NCBI RefSeq assembly: GCF_023617245.1
Contig: NZ_CP067396.1
Location: 124,001-188,000 of the forward strand
Length of the DNA stretch: 64,000 bases
Source of the DNA: Lysobacter enzymogenes
GTDB lineage: Bacteria; Pseudomonadota; Gammaproteobacteria; Xanthomonadales; Xanthomonadaceae
Direction of reading: 5' to 3'
Position numbers and translations under genes: made by a program. Numbering within the stretch: the first letter of the stretch is position 1; each line of letters begins with the position of its first letter. The notes beneath the pieces are model-generated. The model was given only the letters and a program-made list of their open reading frames with translations, did not search any database and was not told where the DNA came from. This document shows positions 18,912-27,648 of this stretch, piece by piece.

Positions 18912-19469
18912 TCAGTCCGGCGCGCTGCGTTGCCGCCACAGCATGCTGCGCAGCACTCCGTCGCGCCGGATCAGGCCGTGGTACAGCGCCGCGCCCAGGT
19001 GCGCCAGCACCAGCGCGAACAAGGCGTACGCCAGCGCCCGATGCAGCCAGCGCAAGGCCGCGAACCAAGTCGGGTCGAACGGCGCGATCGGCGGCAGCCG
19101 CACGCCCGCGCCGAGCTCGACCGGATAACCGCCGGCCGACAGCATCGCCCAGCCGATCAGCGGCATCGCCAGCATCAGCGCGTACAGCAGCCAGTGCGAG
19201 GCGTGCGCGGCCAGGCGCACGGCCGGGGCGAGGTCGCGCGGCAGCGGCGGCGGCCGATGCCGCAACCGCAGCGCCAGCCGCAGCACCGCCAGCAGCAGGA
19301 TCGCGATGCCGAGCGGCTTGTGCAGCGCCAGCAGCCAGGCGTGGCGCTCGGACACGCTCGCGACCAGGCCGGCGCCGACGAACAGCATCGCCAGGATCAT
19401 CGCCGCCATCAGCCAGTGCAGCACCCGCGCCGGCCACCAGAACATCGTCGTTGCGGTTTCGCGGTTCAT
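18912..19469 (-). CDS. Cytochrome b561 family protein
   Basis: A 185-residue, four-helix inner-membrane di-heme cytochrome b. Candidate heme-ligand histidines lie in WPARVLHWLMA, LALHKPLGIA, HASHWLLYALM and LRWLHRALAY, the spacing expected of the bacterial b561 family. It transfers electrons between the quinol pool and a periplasmic partner. The start overlaps the stop of the upstream catalase-like gene (ATGA), so the two are coupled; the natural reading is that b561 feeds electrons to the membrane-anchored peroxidase. Expression should depend on the ECF-type promoter found before the peroxidase gene. Confidence 0.92.
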   Translation of the reverse strand: MNRETATTMFWWPARVLHWLMAAMILAMLFVGAGLVASVSERHAWLLALHKPLGIAILLLAVLRLALRLRHRPPPLPRDLAPAVRLAAHASHWLLYALMLAMPLIGWAMLSAGGYPVELGAGVRLPPIAPFDPTWFAALRWLHRALAYALFALVLAHLGAALYHGLIRRDGVLRSMLWRQRSAPD

Positions 19470-20542
19470 CGCGCGGCCTCCCGCGGCGGACGGCCGCCGG
19501 CGCGCGCTTCCTCATAAGTGCGACGGCGATAAGACTCGGCGTAGGCGGCCGAGCGCGCCGGCAGCAGCGGATCGGCCGAGGCGACGATGCCGTCGGGCAG
19601 CACCAGCGGGTCGTAGTTGATGTCGCGGCATTCGCCGCTGTCCTGGTCCTGGGCGCGTTCGAGGATCACCGTGCCGGCGTCGATCCGCGGGCGCTGCGCG
19701 GGCCAGGATTGGGTCGCATCGTCGACCGGATCGCCGGGCGCGGCCAGCGTCGCCCACAGCCGCCAGCGCAGCGGCGCCTGATTGAGGCGGCGTTCGAGTT
19801 CGGCGGCGAGCGTGTTCACGTCCTGCGCGCCCAGCGGCGCGGCGGCCGCGCCGTTGTCGGGTTCGACCTGCCAGCGCACCGCGTGGCGCGCGCCGTCGGC
19901 GCCGACGAAGTAGAACGCGTTGAGGCCGTAGTAGGCATCGGTGGCGTAGCTGGCCGAAGGCTTCTGGTCCTTGATCCAGGCGCGGAACGCGGCGGTCTCC
20001 GGGTGCGCTTCGAAGAACGCCTTCTGCCTGGCCGGGTCGGGCTTGCCGGTGGCCGGGTCGGGCGCGGTCGCGCGCAGTTGCTCGTAGAAGGCTTGCGGCG
20101 TGGCGACCGGGAACACCGGCATGTTGTTCATGCCGGTGCGCCATTGCTGGCCGTCGGCCTGGGTCAGGCGCAACGCCAGGCTGCGGATCGGCACGCCGCC
20201 GTCGGGTGCGTAGGGATTGCCGCCGGGCAGGGCGAAGCGCCCGACCAGCGGCGTGCGCGCGCCGGCGGCGAACAAGGCCGCGCGCGAGTAGGGCGCCGCC
20301 TTGCCGCTGCTGTCGAAGCGGCCAATCACGCACACGCCCTTGGCGTGGTTGCGGCGGTAGCCGGGGTGGACGCCGCCGTTGGCCTGCAGTTGATCGACCA
20401 CGCGCGCCGGCGTCAGCCGTTGCGGGTCGAGGTAGCCGGCGACATAGGCGAAGGCGCCGGCGAGGCCGCCGACCGCGAGCGCGATCAGGGTCCAGCGGGC
20501 GAGCGGGAAGGGCGGTCGGGGCGGGGCGGTGGGCTCGTTCAT
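19466..20542 (-). CDS. Membrane-anchored catalase-like peroxidase (SrpA type)
   Basis: A 358-residue heme protein of the small catalase-related (SrpA-like) family. A single N-terminal helix (residues 17-37) anchors it, with the catalytic domain outside. H66 in the GYRRNHAKG segment is the likely distal histidine; GRFALPGGNPYAPDGG and the C-terminal YAESYRRR region, near the expected proximal tyrosine, are family features. Such proteins lack the large catalase C-terminal domains and usually act as peroxidases needing an electron donor, here plausibly the co-transcribed cytochrome b561. The gene diverges from an ECF sigma factor gene and has a matching promoter, so it is a probable target of that sigma factor. 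Confidence 0.9.
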   Translation of the reverse strand: MNEPTAPPRPPFPLARWTLIALAVGGLAGAFAYVAGYLDPQRLTPARVVDQLQANGGVHPGYRRNHAKGVCVIGRFDSSGKAAPYSRAALFAAGARTPLVGRFALPGGNPYAPDGGVPIRSLALRLTQADGQQWRTGMNNMPVFPVATPQAFYEQLRATAPDPATGKPDPARQKAFFEAHPETAAFRAWIKDQKPSASYATDAYYGLNAFYFVGADGARHAVRWQVEPDNGAAAAPLGAQDVNTLAAELERRLNQAPLRWRLWATLAAPGDPVDDATQSWPAQRPRIDAGTVILERAQDQDSGECRDINYDPLVLPDGIVASADPLLPARSAAYAESYRRRTYEEARAGGRPPREAAR

Positions 20543-20577
20543 GGCCTTGGGCGTGGCTGCGTCAGTGGGTCGATAGG

Positions 20578-20608
20578 GGTACGACGCGCGCCGCCGCGGC
20601 TTATTCCC
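20578..20608 (-). promoter_or_regulatory. ECF-type promoter of the peroxidase/b561 operon
   Basis: On the minus strand: GGGAATAA, 14 bp, CGTC, 1 bp, TACC, ending 36 bp before the peroxidase start codon. The identical arrangement is present on the plus strand at 20631-20661. The spacing fits a -35/-10 pair read by an ECF sigma factor; this is inferred from the symmetry and from the adjacent sigma gene. Confidence 0.75.
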
Positions 20609-20630
20609 TGCGCGGGGCGAACACGCGGCC

Positions 20631-20661
20631 GGGAATAAACTGCGCGCGGCGGCGTCCTACC
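20631..20661 (+). promoter_or_regulatory. ECF-type promoter of the sigma/anti-sigma operon
   Basis: On the plus strand: GGGAATAA, 14 bp, CGTC, 1 bp, TACC, ending 49 bp before the sigma-factor start. It mirrors the minus-strand promoter 22 bp away, which implies positive autoregulation of the sigma factor. Confidence 0.75.
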
Positions 20662-20709
20662 GACGAACCCACCCCCAATCCACTCGGAATCCGACCCGGC
20701 CCCGCGCCC

Positions 20710-21225
20710 ATGTCCCCGCACGAACTCGACCAGGCCCTGCGCGAACAACTGCCCTCGCTGCGGCGCTTCGCGCGCTGGCTGGCGCGCGATTCCCACGCCG
20801 CCGACGATCTGGTGCAGAGCGCACTGGAGCGCGCCATCGCCGGCTGGAGCCAGCGCCGCGACGAGGCCGCGCTGCGGCCGTGGCTGTTCTCGATCCTCTA
20901 CCGCCAGTTCCTCGACGGCCAGCGCCGCGCCCAGCGCTACGCCGGCCTGCTCGCGCGCATCGGCCTGGGCGCGGCCGACAGCCAGCCCTCGGCCGAGCGC
21001 GAAACGCTCGCGCGCTCGGCCCTGGACGCGCTGCACCGGCTGCCGGTGGAGCAGCGCAGCCTGTTGCTGTGGGTGTCGGTGGAAGGCCTGAGCTACCAGG
21101 AAGTGGCCGCCATCCTCGAGGTTCCCATCGGCACGGTGATGTCGCGGCTGTCGCGCGCGCGCCAGGCGCTGCGCCGGCTCAGCGACGGCGAGACCGCGAC
21201 CGCGCCGCTGAGATTGCTGAAATGA
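20710..21225 (+). CDS. ECF RNA polymerase sigma factor
   Basis: A 171-residue two-domain sigma factor. Region 2 (about residues 10-75) includes FARWLARDSHAADDLVQSALERA and RPWLFSILYRQFLD; region 4 (about 110-165) carries the HTH LSYQEVAAILEVPIGTVMSRLSRARQAL. It has no additional C-terminal domain. The next gene, 40 bp downstream, encodes a membrane protein of anti-sigma type. Two mirror-image promoters in the gap before it suggest that it transcribes its own operon and the divergent peroxidase/cytochrome operon, probably in an oxidative or envelope stress response. The start ATG gives the standard N-terminus; the longer open frame upstream overlaps the promoter and is rejected. Confidence 0.95.
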   Translation: MSPHELDQALREQLPSLRRFARWLARDSHAADDLVQSALERAIAGWSQRRDEAALRPWLFSILYRQFLDGQRRAQRYAGLLARIGLGAADSQPSAERETLARSALDALHRLPVEQRSLLLWVSVEGLSYQEVAAILEVPIGTVMSRLSRARQALRRLSDGETATAPLRLLK

Positions 21226-21265
21226 TCCGCGCGCTGCGTCCTTCGTTTTCGCTTGCGAGTTCCGT

Positions 21266-22024
21266 ATGACCCACGTTCCCGACGAACACGACCTGCACGC
21301 CTACATCGACGGCCGCCTGGACCCCGCGCGCCGCGCCGAAGTCGAGGCCTGGCTGGCGCGCCAGCCCGAGCGGCTGGCCGAGCTGCAGGCCTGGCAGCGC
21401 GACGCGCAGCAACTGCGCGCCGCGCTCGCCGGCGCCGCCCCGGCGCCGGAACCGGCGCTGGACCCCGCGCGCCTGCGCGCCGGCCTCGCCCGCCGCCGCA
21501 GCGCGCGCTACGCGGTCGCCGCGGCGGTGCTGCTGAGCCTGGGCGTGGGCGGCATCGGCGGCTGGCAGGCGCGCGAATGGAGCCGCCCCGCGGCGCCGTC
21601 GGCGACGCTGGCGGCCGCGCCGATGGCCGACGCGATCGCCGCGCACCGCCTGTTCGCCGCGCGCGGCGAACTGCGCGCCGACACCGTCGCCAACGACGTG
21701 CAGCCGTGGCTCGACGCGAACTTCCGCGAGCCCATGCGCCTGCCCGACCTCAGCGCCGCCGGCTACCGCCCGGTCGGCGCGCGCCTGCTCGCCACCGACC
21801 AGGGCGCCGCGGCGCTGGTGGTGTACCAGCACGCCGGCGGCGAGGCGATCAGCTTCTACATCCGCCCGCCCGGCCCGCGCCACCACCTGCTGCCGCGCGG
21901 CGACCGTCGCGACGGCGGCTTGCTGGCGCAGTACTGGTCGCGCGGCGGCTACAACTACGCGATGGTCAGCGCCGGGGACGATGCCAGCGCGCAGGTGGTG
22001 CGGCGCGCGTTGCGGGCGATTTGA
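21266..22024 (+). CDS. Single-pass anti-sigma factor
   Basis: A 252-residue protein with an N-terminal cytoplasmic domain (HDLHAYIDGRLDPARRAEVEAWLA, the helical start typical of RsiW/ChrR-like and FecR-associated anti-sigma factors), one membrane helix at about residues 76-95, and a periplasmic domain of about 150 residues. It lacks the HxxxCxxC zinc motif of ZAS anti-sigma factors, so it is not a thiol sensor of that type. The sensed signal is presumably received in the periplasm. It follows the sigma gene closely. Its 3' end faces the YjjJ-like gene with only 54 bp between. Confidence 0.88.
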   Translation: MTHVPDEHDLHAYIDGRLDPARRAEVEAWLARQPERLAELQAWQRDAQQLRAALAGAAPAPEPALDPARLRAGLARRRSARYAVAAAVLLSLGVGGIGGWQAREWSRPAAPSATLAAAPMADAIAAHRLFAARGELRADTVANDVQPWLDANFREPMRLPDLSAAGYRPVGARLLATDQGAAALVVYQHAGGEAISFYIRPPGPRHHLLPRGDRRDGGLLAQYWSRGGYNYAMVSAGDDASAQVVRRALRAI

Positions 22025-22078
22025 GATTTCATCGGGGGGGCGTACGTCGCCTGCGGAGCGAGAACGAGAGAAGCGCCT

Positions 22079-23458
22079 TCAGCCGAACCGGGCCTGCACC
22101 GATCCGACTCGTTGCAGGTTCTGTTGGGCAATTGCGCGAAACGCGGGACCGATTCGGTCGTCGCCGGCGACGGCATTCCAAAAATCGCTCGCGGCATCGG
22201 CGGCCCAGCGCCAACGTTGTACGTCGCCCAGGGCCATCGGCGGCGTCAGCGGGCGCTCGTGGATCTCGCCGCCCGCGCTCGGTCGATACTGCATGGGCAA
22301 CATGTCGTAGACCGGTGCCAGACGCACCTGCAGGCAATCGGGATCGACCAGGAAGCTCAAGTTGCCCGAATGCATGTCGGTGTTGCCGATGAAGCGGCCG
22401 AACAGATGCAGCTTTCGGATGTTTTCCGCATCGTCGGTGCCGAGGATGCCTTGATCGAGCAGCGAATCTGCCGAGGCCAGCCAGTCGCCGGGGTCGTTCC
22501 CGGCATAAGCGGCGTCCAATGCGCGCAACGAAACTAAGCCGCGGCGGCCGCGCTGCGCGGTGCGGTCGAATCTCACAGATTCCAGGAAGCGCCAACCCGC
22601 GTGGTCGATGATGCGGGTGGTCGCGGTTTCGAATCCGTGCTCGCGCAGCACTTCATTAGCCAAGTGCTCGCAGCCCAGCAGATTCACCCAACGTCGCGCA
22701 GCGGCGTTCTCGGGGTTATGGCGTGCGAACTTGACGATCACGCACTGGCGTTCTCGTGAGGCGGTCTCCAGTACCGCGGTGAACTTGGGTTGCTCGCCGC
22801 CTGCGGAAGAACCCACGGCATCGCCGGCCTCGGCTTGTTCGGCCAGTGCGGGATAGTTGAATTCGCGAAGATCCACGGGGATGAGCGTATCGGGGCTGTC
22901 GAACACCGTATCGAGCAATGCCGTCTCTAACGCTAGGTCGCCAAGAACCAGGTCGCCGGGCAGGTCGGCTCCCTGGCGTAGCAGCGCGGTTACGACATCT
23001 TCGGATTGCCACCGATTCAAATCGGCGGGTGCGTTCAAATCGATGGCGTGGCGACGGACGAAAGCGCGGCCGAGATAGCCTTGGGGGCGCAGATCGTCCA
23101 AAAACCAGGGCAGATCCGGATACAGGCCTTCGGCGAACTCACCGTGCTGATACAAGGGCAGTGGTCGACTGGCCTGCAATAGCCAGCCTCCATGCAGTGA
23201 AAGCAGGGTGCCCAACAGATCGGGTTGCCCGTTGTGGGTAATCCGATGCAGTGGCCAAGCATGGTCCGCGCGTCCAATGGGGCGCGCTAATGCGTAGCGC
23301 GTTGCCCGGGCGCGACCGATGCGAACGAGCCTGGTACCCAGGTCGGCAAGTGCACGGGAAACAGTGGGTTGGCTGATGCCTGCGGCAGCAGCAAGTTCGG
23401 CGGCGGTCTTGGGGCCGGACCGCAGCAGGGTTTCCAGCCTGGTCGAATGCATGCTCAT
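22079..23458 (-). CDS. yjjJ: HipA-like kinase with N-terminal winged HTH (YjjJ/HipH type)
   Basis: A 459-residue protein that joins a DNA-binding N-terminus to a HipA-type kinase fold. Residues 5-60 form a winged HTH (TAAELAAAAGISQPTVSRALADLG). The P-loop-like SSAGGEQPKF is at 217-226, the catalytic loop GNTDMHSGN at 358-366 (D361, N366) and the metal aspartate in YDML at D385, so the active site looks intact. Canonical HipA has a separate HipB antitoxin; here no hipB-like gene is adjacent and the fused HTH may provide regulation, as in E. coli YjjJ. The gene is visibly less GC-rich than its neighbours and its upstream region is AT-rich, which points to horizontal gain. An inverted repeat directly before the start is a likely operator. 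Confidence 0.9.
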   Translation of the reverse strand: MSMHSTRLETLLRSGPKTAAELAAAAGISQPTVSRALADLGTRLVRIGRARATRYALARPIGRADHAWPLHRITHNGQPDLLGTLLSLHGGWLLQASRPLPLYQHGEFAEGLYPDLPWFLDDLRPQGYLGRAFVRRHAIDLNAPADLNRWQSEDVVTALLRQGADLPGDLVLGDLALETALLDTVFDSPDTLIPVDLREFNYPALAEQAEAGDAVGSSAGGEQPKFTAVLETASRERQCVIVKFARHNPENAAARRWVNLLGCEHLANEVLREHGFETATTRIIDHAGWRFLESVRFDRTAQRGRRGLVSLRALDAAYAGNDPGDWLASADSLLDQGILGTDDAENIRKLHLFGRFIGNTDMHSGNLSFLVDPDCLQVRLAPVYDMLPMQYRPSAGGEIHERPLTPPMALGDVQRWRWAADAASDFWNAVAGDDRIGPAFRAIAQQNLQRVGSVQARFG

Positions 23459-23466
23459 AGCAAATG

Positions 23467-23495
23467 TTGAATCTATCTATGAATAGATAGTTCAA
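23467..23495. promoter_or_regulatory. Operator-like palindrome upstream of yjjJ
   Basis: CTATCTAT (23473-23480) and ATAGATAG (23483-23490) form a perfect inverted repeat with a 2-bp spacer, extended by TTGAA and TTCAA at its outer edges. It lies 9 bp upstream of the yjjJ start codon. A half-site-like GAATAGATA recurs at about 23549-23557. It is likely bound by the HTH of YjjJ itself. Confidence 0.6.
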
Positions 23496-23534
23496 CTTAA
23501 AAATTGCTATAGATCAAGGGATTAGGAGGTTACA

Positions 23535-23682
23535 GTCGAGATTGTTTGAATAGATATTTGAATTGATCCTGCTCTGGTGCGGTCCGGCTTCGCTGCGCGA
23601 AGCCGGACCGCACCAGAGCGATGCGATCTTGTCAAGTCAATCTCGACCGATGCTGGCGCCGCGTCCGCGGCGCCAGCATCGG
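23535..23682. repeat. Two long perfect palindromes beside yjjJ
   Basis: 23571-23592 and 23598-23619 are perfectly complementary (22 bp, 5-nt loop); 23647-23663 and 23666-23682 are perfectly complementary (17 bp, 2-nt loop). A 10-bp outer inverted repeat (GTCGAGATTG at 23535-23544, CAATCTCGAC at 23638-23647) brackets the first palindrome. No U-tract follows on either strand. The unit differs from the repeat families elsewhere in the window. Confidence 0.85.
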
Positions 23683-23713
23683 TGCATTTGGTCAACTCTG
23701 TCAAGCCGAGAAG

Positions 23714-26700
23714 TCACGCCGCCTGCACAATCCGCAGCGGATTGGCGAATTCCTTCAGCAACTCCGCCTCGCGCGCCTTGGCCTTGTGCAGGTGGTCTTC
23801 CTTGACGTGGCCGTAGCCGCGGATGTGCTCGGGAATGCTGGCGATCTCCGCGGCCAGGTCGACGTTGCCGCCGTCGAGCCGGTCGAGCAGGCCGCCGACG
23901 GTCTGCTCGTACTCGCCGATCAGGCGCCGCTCCATCTTGCGCTCCTCGGTGTAGCCGAAGATGTCGAAGGTGCCGCCGCGCAGGCCGCGCAGCTTGGCCA
24001 TCCACTTGAACGCGGTGAACACCCAGGGGCCGAATTCCTGCTTGATCAGCCGGCCCTGCGCGTCCTTCTTCGCCAGCAGCGGCGGGGCGAGGTGGAACTT
24101 GAGTTTGTAGTCGCCGTCGAACTGCTGCTCCAGGCGGCGCTTGAATTCGCCGCTGGTGTACAGGCGCGCGACTTCGTACTCGTCCTTATAGGCCATGAGC
24201 TTGAAGAAGTAGCGTGCCACCGCCTCGGCCAGGTCGGTCGAGCCCGGGGCCCGCTTCTGCTCCGCCTCGCGCACCTTGGCGACGAAGTCGGAATAGCGCT
24301 TGGCGTAGGCGGCGTCCTGGTAGTCGGTGAGGAAGACCACGCGGCGCGCGACCAGTTCGTCGAGCGAGCGCGACAGGCGCAGGTCGTCCAGCGGCAGGAA
24401 GGCGACGTTGTCGCCGTCGGCCTTGGCGCCGGCCGGCAGGTGGCGCAGTTCGTCTTCGTTGCGGGTCGCGCGTGGCGCCGAGGTCGCGCCCCACTCGTTG
24501 CCTTCCCACTCGCCGGGCTTGAGGTGCGGCAGGTCGTGCGGAGTCGCTTCGGCCGCGGTCGGCACCTTGCGGGTCACGCCGGCGGCCTCGGCCACCGCGC
24601 GCGGGTCGATCGCGGCGAGGCGGCCCCAGGCGAACGCGGTCTTGTTCATCTCGATCGCCGCGCCGTTGAGCTCGATCGCGCGCATCAGCGCATCGAAGCT
24701 GATCGGCACCAGCGCGCGCTGCCAGGCGTAGCCGAGGATGAACAGGTTGGCGGCGATGGCGTCGCCGAGCAGGGCGGTGGCGAGCTGGGTCGCATCGACC
24801 AGGTGCGGGTCCTGCTCGCCGAGCGCGAGCTTGATCGCGGCGACGATGTCGGTGGCCGGGAACTGCATGTCCGGACGCGTGGTGAAGGTGCCCGGCATCG
24901 CTTCGTAGCTGTTGAGCACGACCTGGCTGCGGCCGGCGCGGATCTTCGACAGCGCCCAGTAGTCGTTGACCACGACCATGTCGCAGCCCAGCACCAGATC
25001 GGCCTCGCCGGCGGCGATGCGCACGGCGTGGATGTCGTCGGGGGCCTTGGCGATGCGGATGTGGGTGGTCACCGCGCCGCCCTTCTGCGCCAGGCCGGTC
25101 TGGTCGAGCACGCTCGCGCCCTTGCCTTCCAGGTGCCCGGCCATGCCGAGCAGCGCGCCGATGGTGACCACGCCGGTGCCGCCGACGCCGGTGATGAGGA
25201 TGTTCCAGGGCTGGTCGAGCGCGGGCAGCGTCGGCAGCGGCAGATCGTTCAAGCGATCCTTGGCCGACGAGCCTTTCTTCTTCTTCAGCCCGCCGCCTTC
25301 GACGGTGACGAAGCTCGGGCAGAAGCCATTGACACAGGAATAGTCCTTGTTGCAGTTCGACTGGTCGATCTCGCGCTTGCGCCCGAACTCGGTTTCCTTC
25401 GGCAGCACCGACACGCAGAACGACTTCTTGCCGCAATCGCCGCAGCCTTCGCAGACCAGGGTGTTGACCATGACGCGCTTCTGCGGATCGACCATCTTGC
25501 CGCGCTTGCGCCGGCGGCGCTTCTCGGTCGCGCAGGTCTGGTCGAAGATCAGCACGCTGACGCCCTTGGTCTCGCGCAGGCGCTTCTGCACCGCGTCGAG
25601 TTCCTTGCGGTCGTGGAACTCGACGTCGCTCGGGAACAGCTCGCGCTTGTTCCACTTGGCGATGTCGTCGGACAGCAGCACGATCGTGTGCACGCCCTCG
25701 GAGCGCACCTGGTGCGCGATCTGCGGCACCGACAGGGTGCCGTCGACCGGCTGGCCGCCGGTCATCGCGACCGCGTCGTTGTAGAGGATCTTGTAGGTGA
25801 TGTTGACGCCGGCGGCGACCGACTGGCGGATCGCCAGCGAGCCGCTGTGGAAATAGGTGCCGTCGCCGAGGTTCTGGAACACGTGCTCGGTCTCGGTGAA
25901 CGCCGACTGCCCGCACCAGGTCACGCCTTCGCCGCCCATCTGGGTGAAGGTGTTGGTGTCGCGGTCCATCCAGGTGACCATGTAATGGCAACCGATGCCG
26001 CCGAGCGCGCGCGAGCCTTCCGGCACCACGGTCGAGGTGTTGTGCGGGCAGCCCGAGCAGTAGTGCGGCACGCGCGGGAACGCGGCGCGCGGCAGCGCCA
26101 GCTCGCTTTCCTTCTCTTCCATCCAGCGCAGCACGTTGCGCATCTGCTCGGAATCGTGGAAGCGCTGGATGCGGCGCGCGATCACGCCGGCGATGCGCGC
26201 CGGGGTCAGCTCGCCGGTCGACGGCAGGATCCACTCGCCGTTCTCGTCGTACTTGCCGACGATCGACGGACGCTTGCCGCCGTCCCAGTTGTACATCGAT
26301 TCCTTCATCTGGCTTTCGATGAAGGCGTGCTTCTCCTCGACCACCAGGATGTCGTCGAGGCCGCGCGCGAACGCGCGCAGGCCGACCGGCTCCAGCGGCC
26401 AGGTCATGCCGACCTTGTACACGCGGATGCCGAGGTCGGCGCAGGCGCGCGCGTCCAGGCCCAGGTACTCCAGCGCCTGCAGGACGTCGAGGTAGCTCTT
26501 GCCGGTGGTGATGATGCCCAGGCGCGGATTCGGCGAATCGACCACGATGCGGTCGATGCGGTTGGCGCGCGCGAACGCCTGCGCGGCCTTGACTGCGTAC
26601 TGGTGCAGGCGCATCTCCTGGTCCATCGGCGGGTCGGGCCAGCGGATGTTGAGCCCGCCCGGCGGCATGACGAAGTCGTCCGGCGTCACGATCTGCAGCG

Positions 26701-27412
26701 CCAGCGGATTGACGTCCACCGACGCCGACGATTCGACCGTTTCGGCGATGGTCTTGAAGCCGACCCAGCGGCCGGTGTAGCGCGACATCGCCCAGCCGAT
26801 CAGGCCCATGTCGAGGATGTCCTGCACGCCGGCCGGATTGAGGATCGGCATCATCGCGCTGGTGAACTCGCCTTCCGAGCCGTGCGGCAGGGTCGAGGAG
26901 CGGCAGGCGTGGTCGTCGGCGGCCAGCGCCAGCACGCCGCCGAGCTTGCTGGTGCCGGCGGCATTCGCGTGCTTGAACACGTCGCCGGTGCGGTCCACGC
27001 CCGGGCCCTTGCCGTACCACATGCCGTACACGCCTTCGACCTTGGCGCCGGGGAACAGGTTGGTCTGCTGGGTGCCCCAGACCATGGTCGCGCCGAGGTC
27101 TTCGTTGAGGCCCGGGGTGAACTTCACGCCCGCCGCTTCCAGGTGCTTGCGCGCGCGCCACAGCTCCAGGTCGAACCCGCCCAGCGGCGAGCCGCGGTAG
27201 CCGGAGATGAAGCCGGCGGTGTTGAGCCCCGCGGCCTGGTCGCGCAGGCGCTGCATCAGCGGCAGGCGCACCAGCGCCTGCACGCCGGACAGATAGATGC
27301 GGCCTTCCTGACGGGTGTACTTGTGCTCCAGGGTGTAGTCCGGATCGAGCACGGAGTTGGTCAAGCCGGTGTTCGCCGACGAGGGCGAGCTGAGTTCTGC
27401 GGTGCTGGTCAT
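23714..27412 (-). CDS. Indolepyruvate ferredoxin oxidoreductase, fused alpha/beta/gamma chain
   Basis: A 1232-residue enzyme that decarboxylates aryl- or branched-chain 2-oxo acids to acyl-CoA using TPP and Fe-S clusters. The order is: N-terminal pyrimidine-binding domain (SGYRGSPLGGFD), linker domain, TPP domain with the cluster motif CSGCPHNTS, a second Cys-rich segment (CEGCGDCGKKSFC, about residues 670-685), and C-terminal gamma domain (GVGGTGVVTIGALLGMAGH). The single-chain form is typical of aerobic proteobacteria, where it is usually annotated as indolepyruvate oxidoreductase. The chosen ATG lies about 30 residues after the first possible start; the upstream sequence is Arg/Pro-rich and unlike coding. 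It is apparently monocistronic; it ends next to the palindromes beside yjjJ. Confidence 0.94.
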   Translation of the reverse strand: MTSTAELSSPSSANTGLTNSVLDPDYTLEHKYTRQEGRIYLSGVQALVRLPLMQRLRDQAAGLNTAGFISGYRGSPLGGFDLELWRARKHLEAAGVKFTPGLNEDLGATMVWGTQQTNLFPGAKVEGVYGMWYGKGPGVDRTGDVFKHANAAGTSKLGGVLALAADDHACRSSTLPHGSEGEFTSAMMPILNPAGVQDILDMGLIGWAMSRYTGRWVGFKTIAETVESSASVDVNPLALQIVTPDDFVMPPGGLNIRWPDPPMDQEMRLHQYAVKAAQAFARANRIDRIVVDSPNPRLGIITTGKSYLDVLQALEYLGLDARACADLGIRVYKVGMTWPLEPVGLRAFARGLDDILVVEEKHAFIESQMKESMYNWDGGKRPSIVGKYDENGEWILPSTGELTPARIAGVIARRIQRFHDSEQMRNVLRWMEEKESELALPRAAFPRVPHYCSGCPHNTSTVVPEGSRALGGIGCHYMVTWMDRDTNTFTQMGGEGVTWCGQSAFTETEHVFQNLGDGTYFHSGSLAIRQSVAAGVNITYKILYNDAVAMTGGQPVDGTLSVPQIAHQVRSEGVHTIVLLSDDIAKWNKRELFPSDVEFHDRKELDAVQKRLRETKGVSVLIFDQTCATEKRRRRKRGKMVDPQKRVMVNTLVCEGCGDCGKKSFCVSVLPKETEFGRKREIDQSNCNKDYSCVNGFCPSFVTVEGGGLKKKKGSSAKDRLNDLPLPTLPALDQPWNILITGVGGTGVVTIGALLGMAGHLEGKGASVLDQTGLAQKGGAVTTHIRIAKAPDDIHAVRIAAGEADLVLGCDMVVVNDYWALSKIRAGRSQVVLNSYEAMPGTFTTRPDMQFPATDIVAAIKLALGEQDPHLVDATQLATALLGDAIAANLFILGYAWQRALVPISFDALMRAIELNGAAIEMNKTAFAWGRLAAIDPRAVAEAAGVTRKVPTAAEATPHDLPHLKPGEWEGNEWGATSAPRATRNEDELRHLPAGAKADGDNVAFLPLDDLRLSRSLDELVARRVVFLTDYQDAAYAKRYSDFVAKVREAEQKRAPGSTDLAEAVARYFFKLMAYKDEYEVARLYTSGEFKRRLEQQFDGDYKLKFHLAPPLLAKKDAQGRLIKQEFGPWVFTAFKWMAKLRGLRGGTFDIFGYTEERKMERRLIGEYEQTVGGLLDRLDGGNVDLAAEIASIPEHIRGYGHVKEDHLHKAKAREAELLKEFANPLRIVQAA

Positions 27413-27589
27413 GGGCGGGCTCTCGCGGCGATGCCGCGGGTGGGCTGGCGGGGCGGTGCGGTGGGCGTCCGTGCGGTCCGGTGTGGCGGGCCGGGAGCCG
27501 AGCAAAGACTCGGAATTATAGCCTGTGTGCGCAATCGGGCCGCCAGACGGGCGGGGTGTGCCGTTTGTGCGTCTGCTGGTGATTGCACT

Positions 27590-27615
27590 GAATGCGTATA
27601 CGGTTATCGCATTCA
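27590..27615. promoter_or_regulatory. 8-bp inverted repeat upstream of the CxxC protein gene
   Basis: TGAATGCG (27590-27597) and CGCATTCA (27608-27615) form a perfect inverted repeat with an 11-bp AT-rich spacer that reads TATACGGTTAT. It lies about 35 bp before the ATG of the next gene, in an AT-richer patch, so it may be an operator or a leader hairpin. Confidence 0.45.
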
Positions 27616-27648
27616 GGAAGCGGGCGCGACCCCGCGGGGAGGGACGGC

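Noticed and set aside
20206..20709. In-frame extension upstream of the ECF sigma factor
   Set aside because: It covers the divergent promoters and the 5' part of the opposite peroxidase gene; the family start is at 20710.
23522..23704. Short minus-strand frame over the two palindromes beside yjjJ
   Set aside because: The apparent peptide is produced by the palindromes themselves; no ribosome site and no coding bias.
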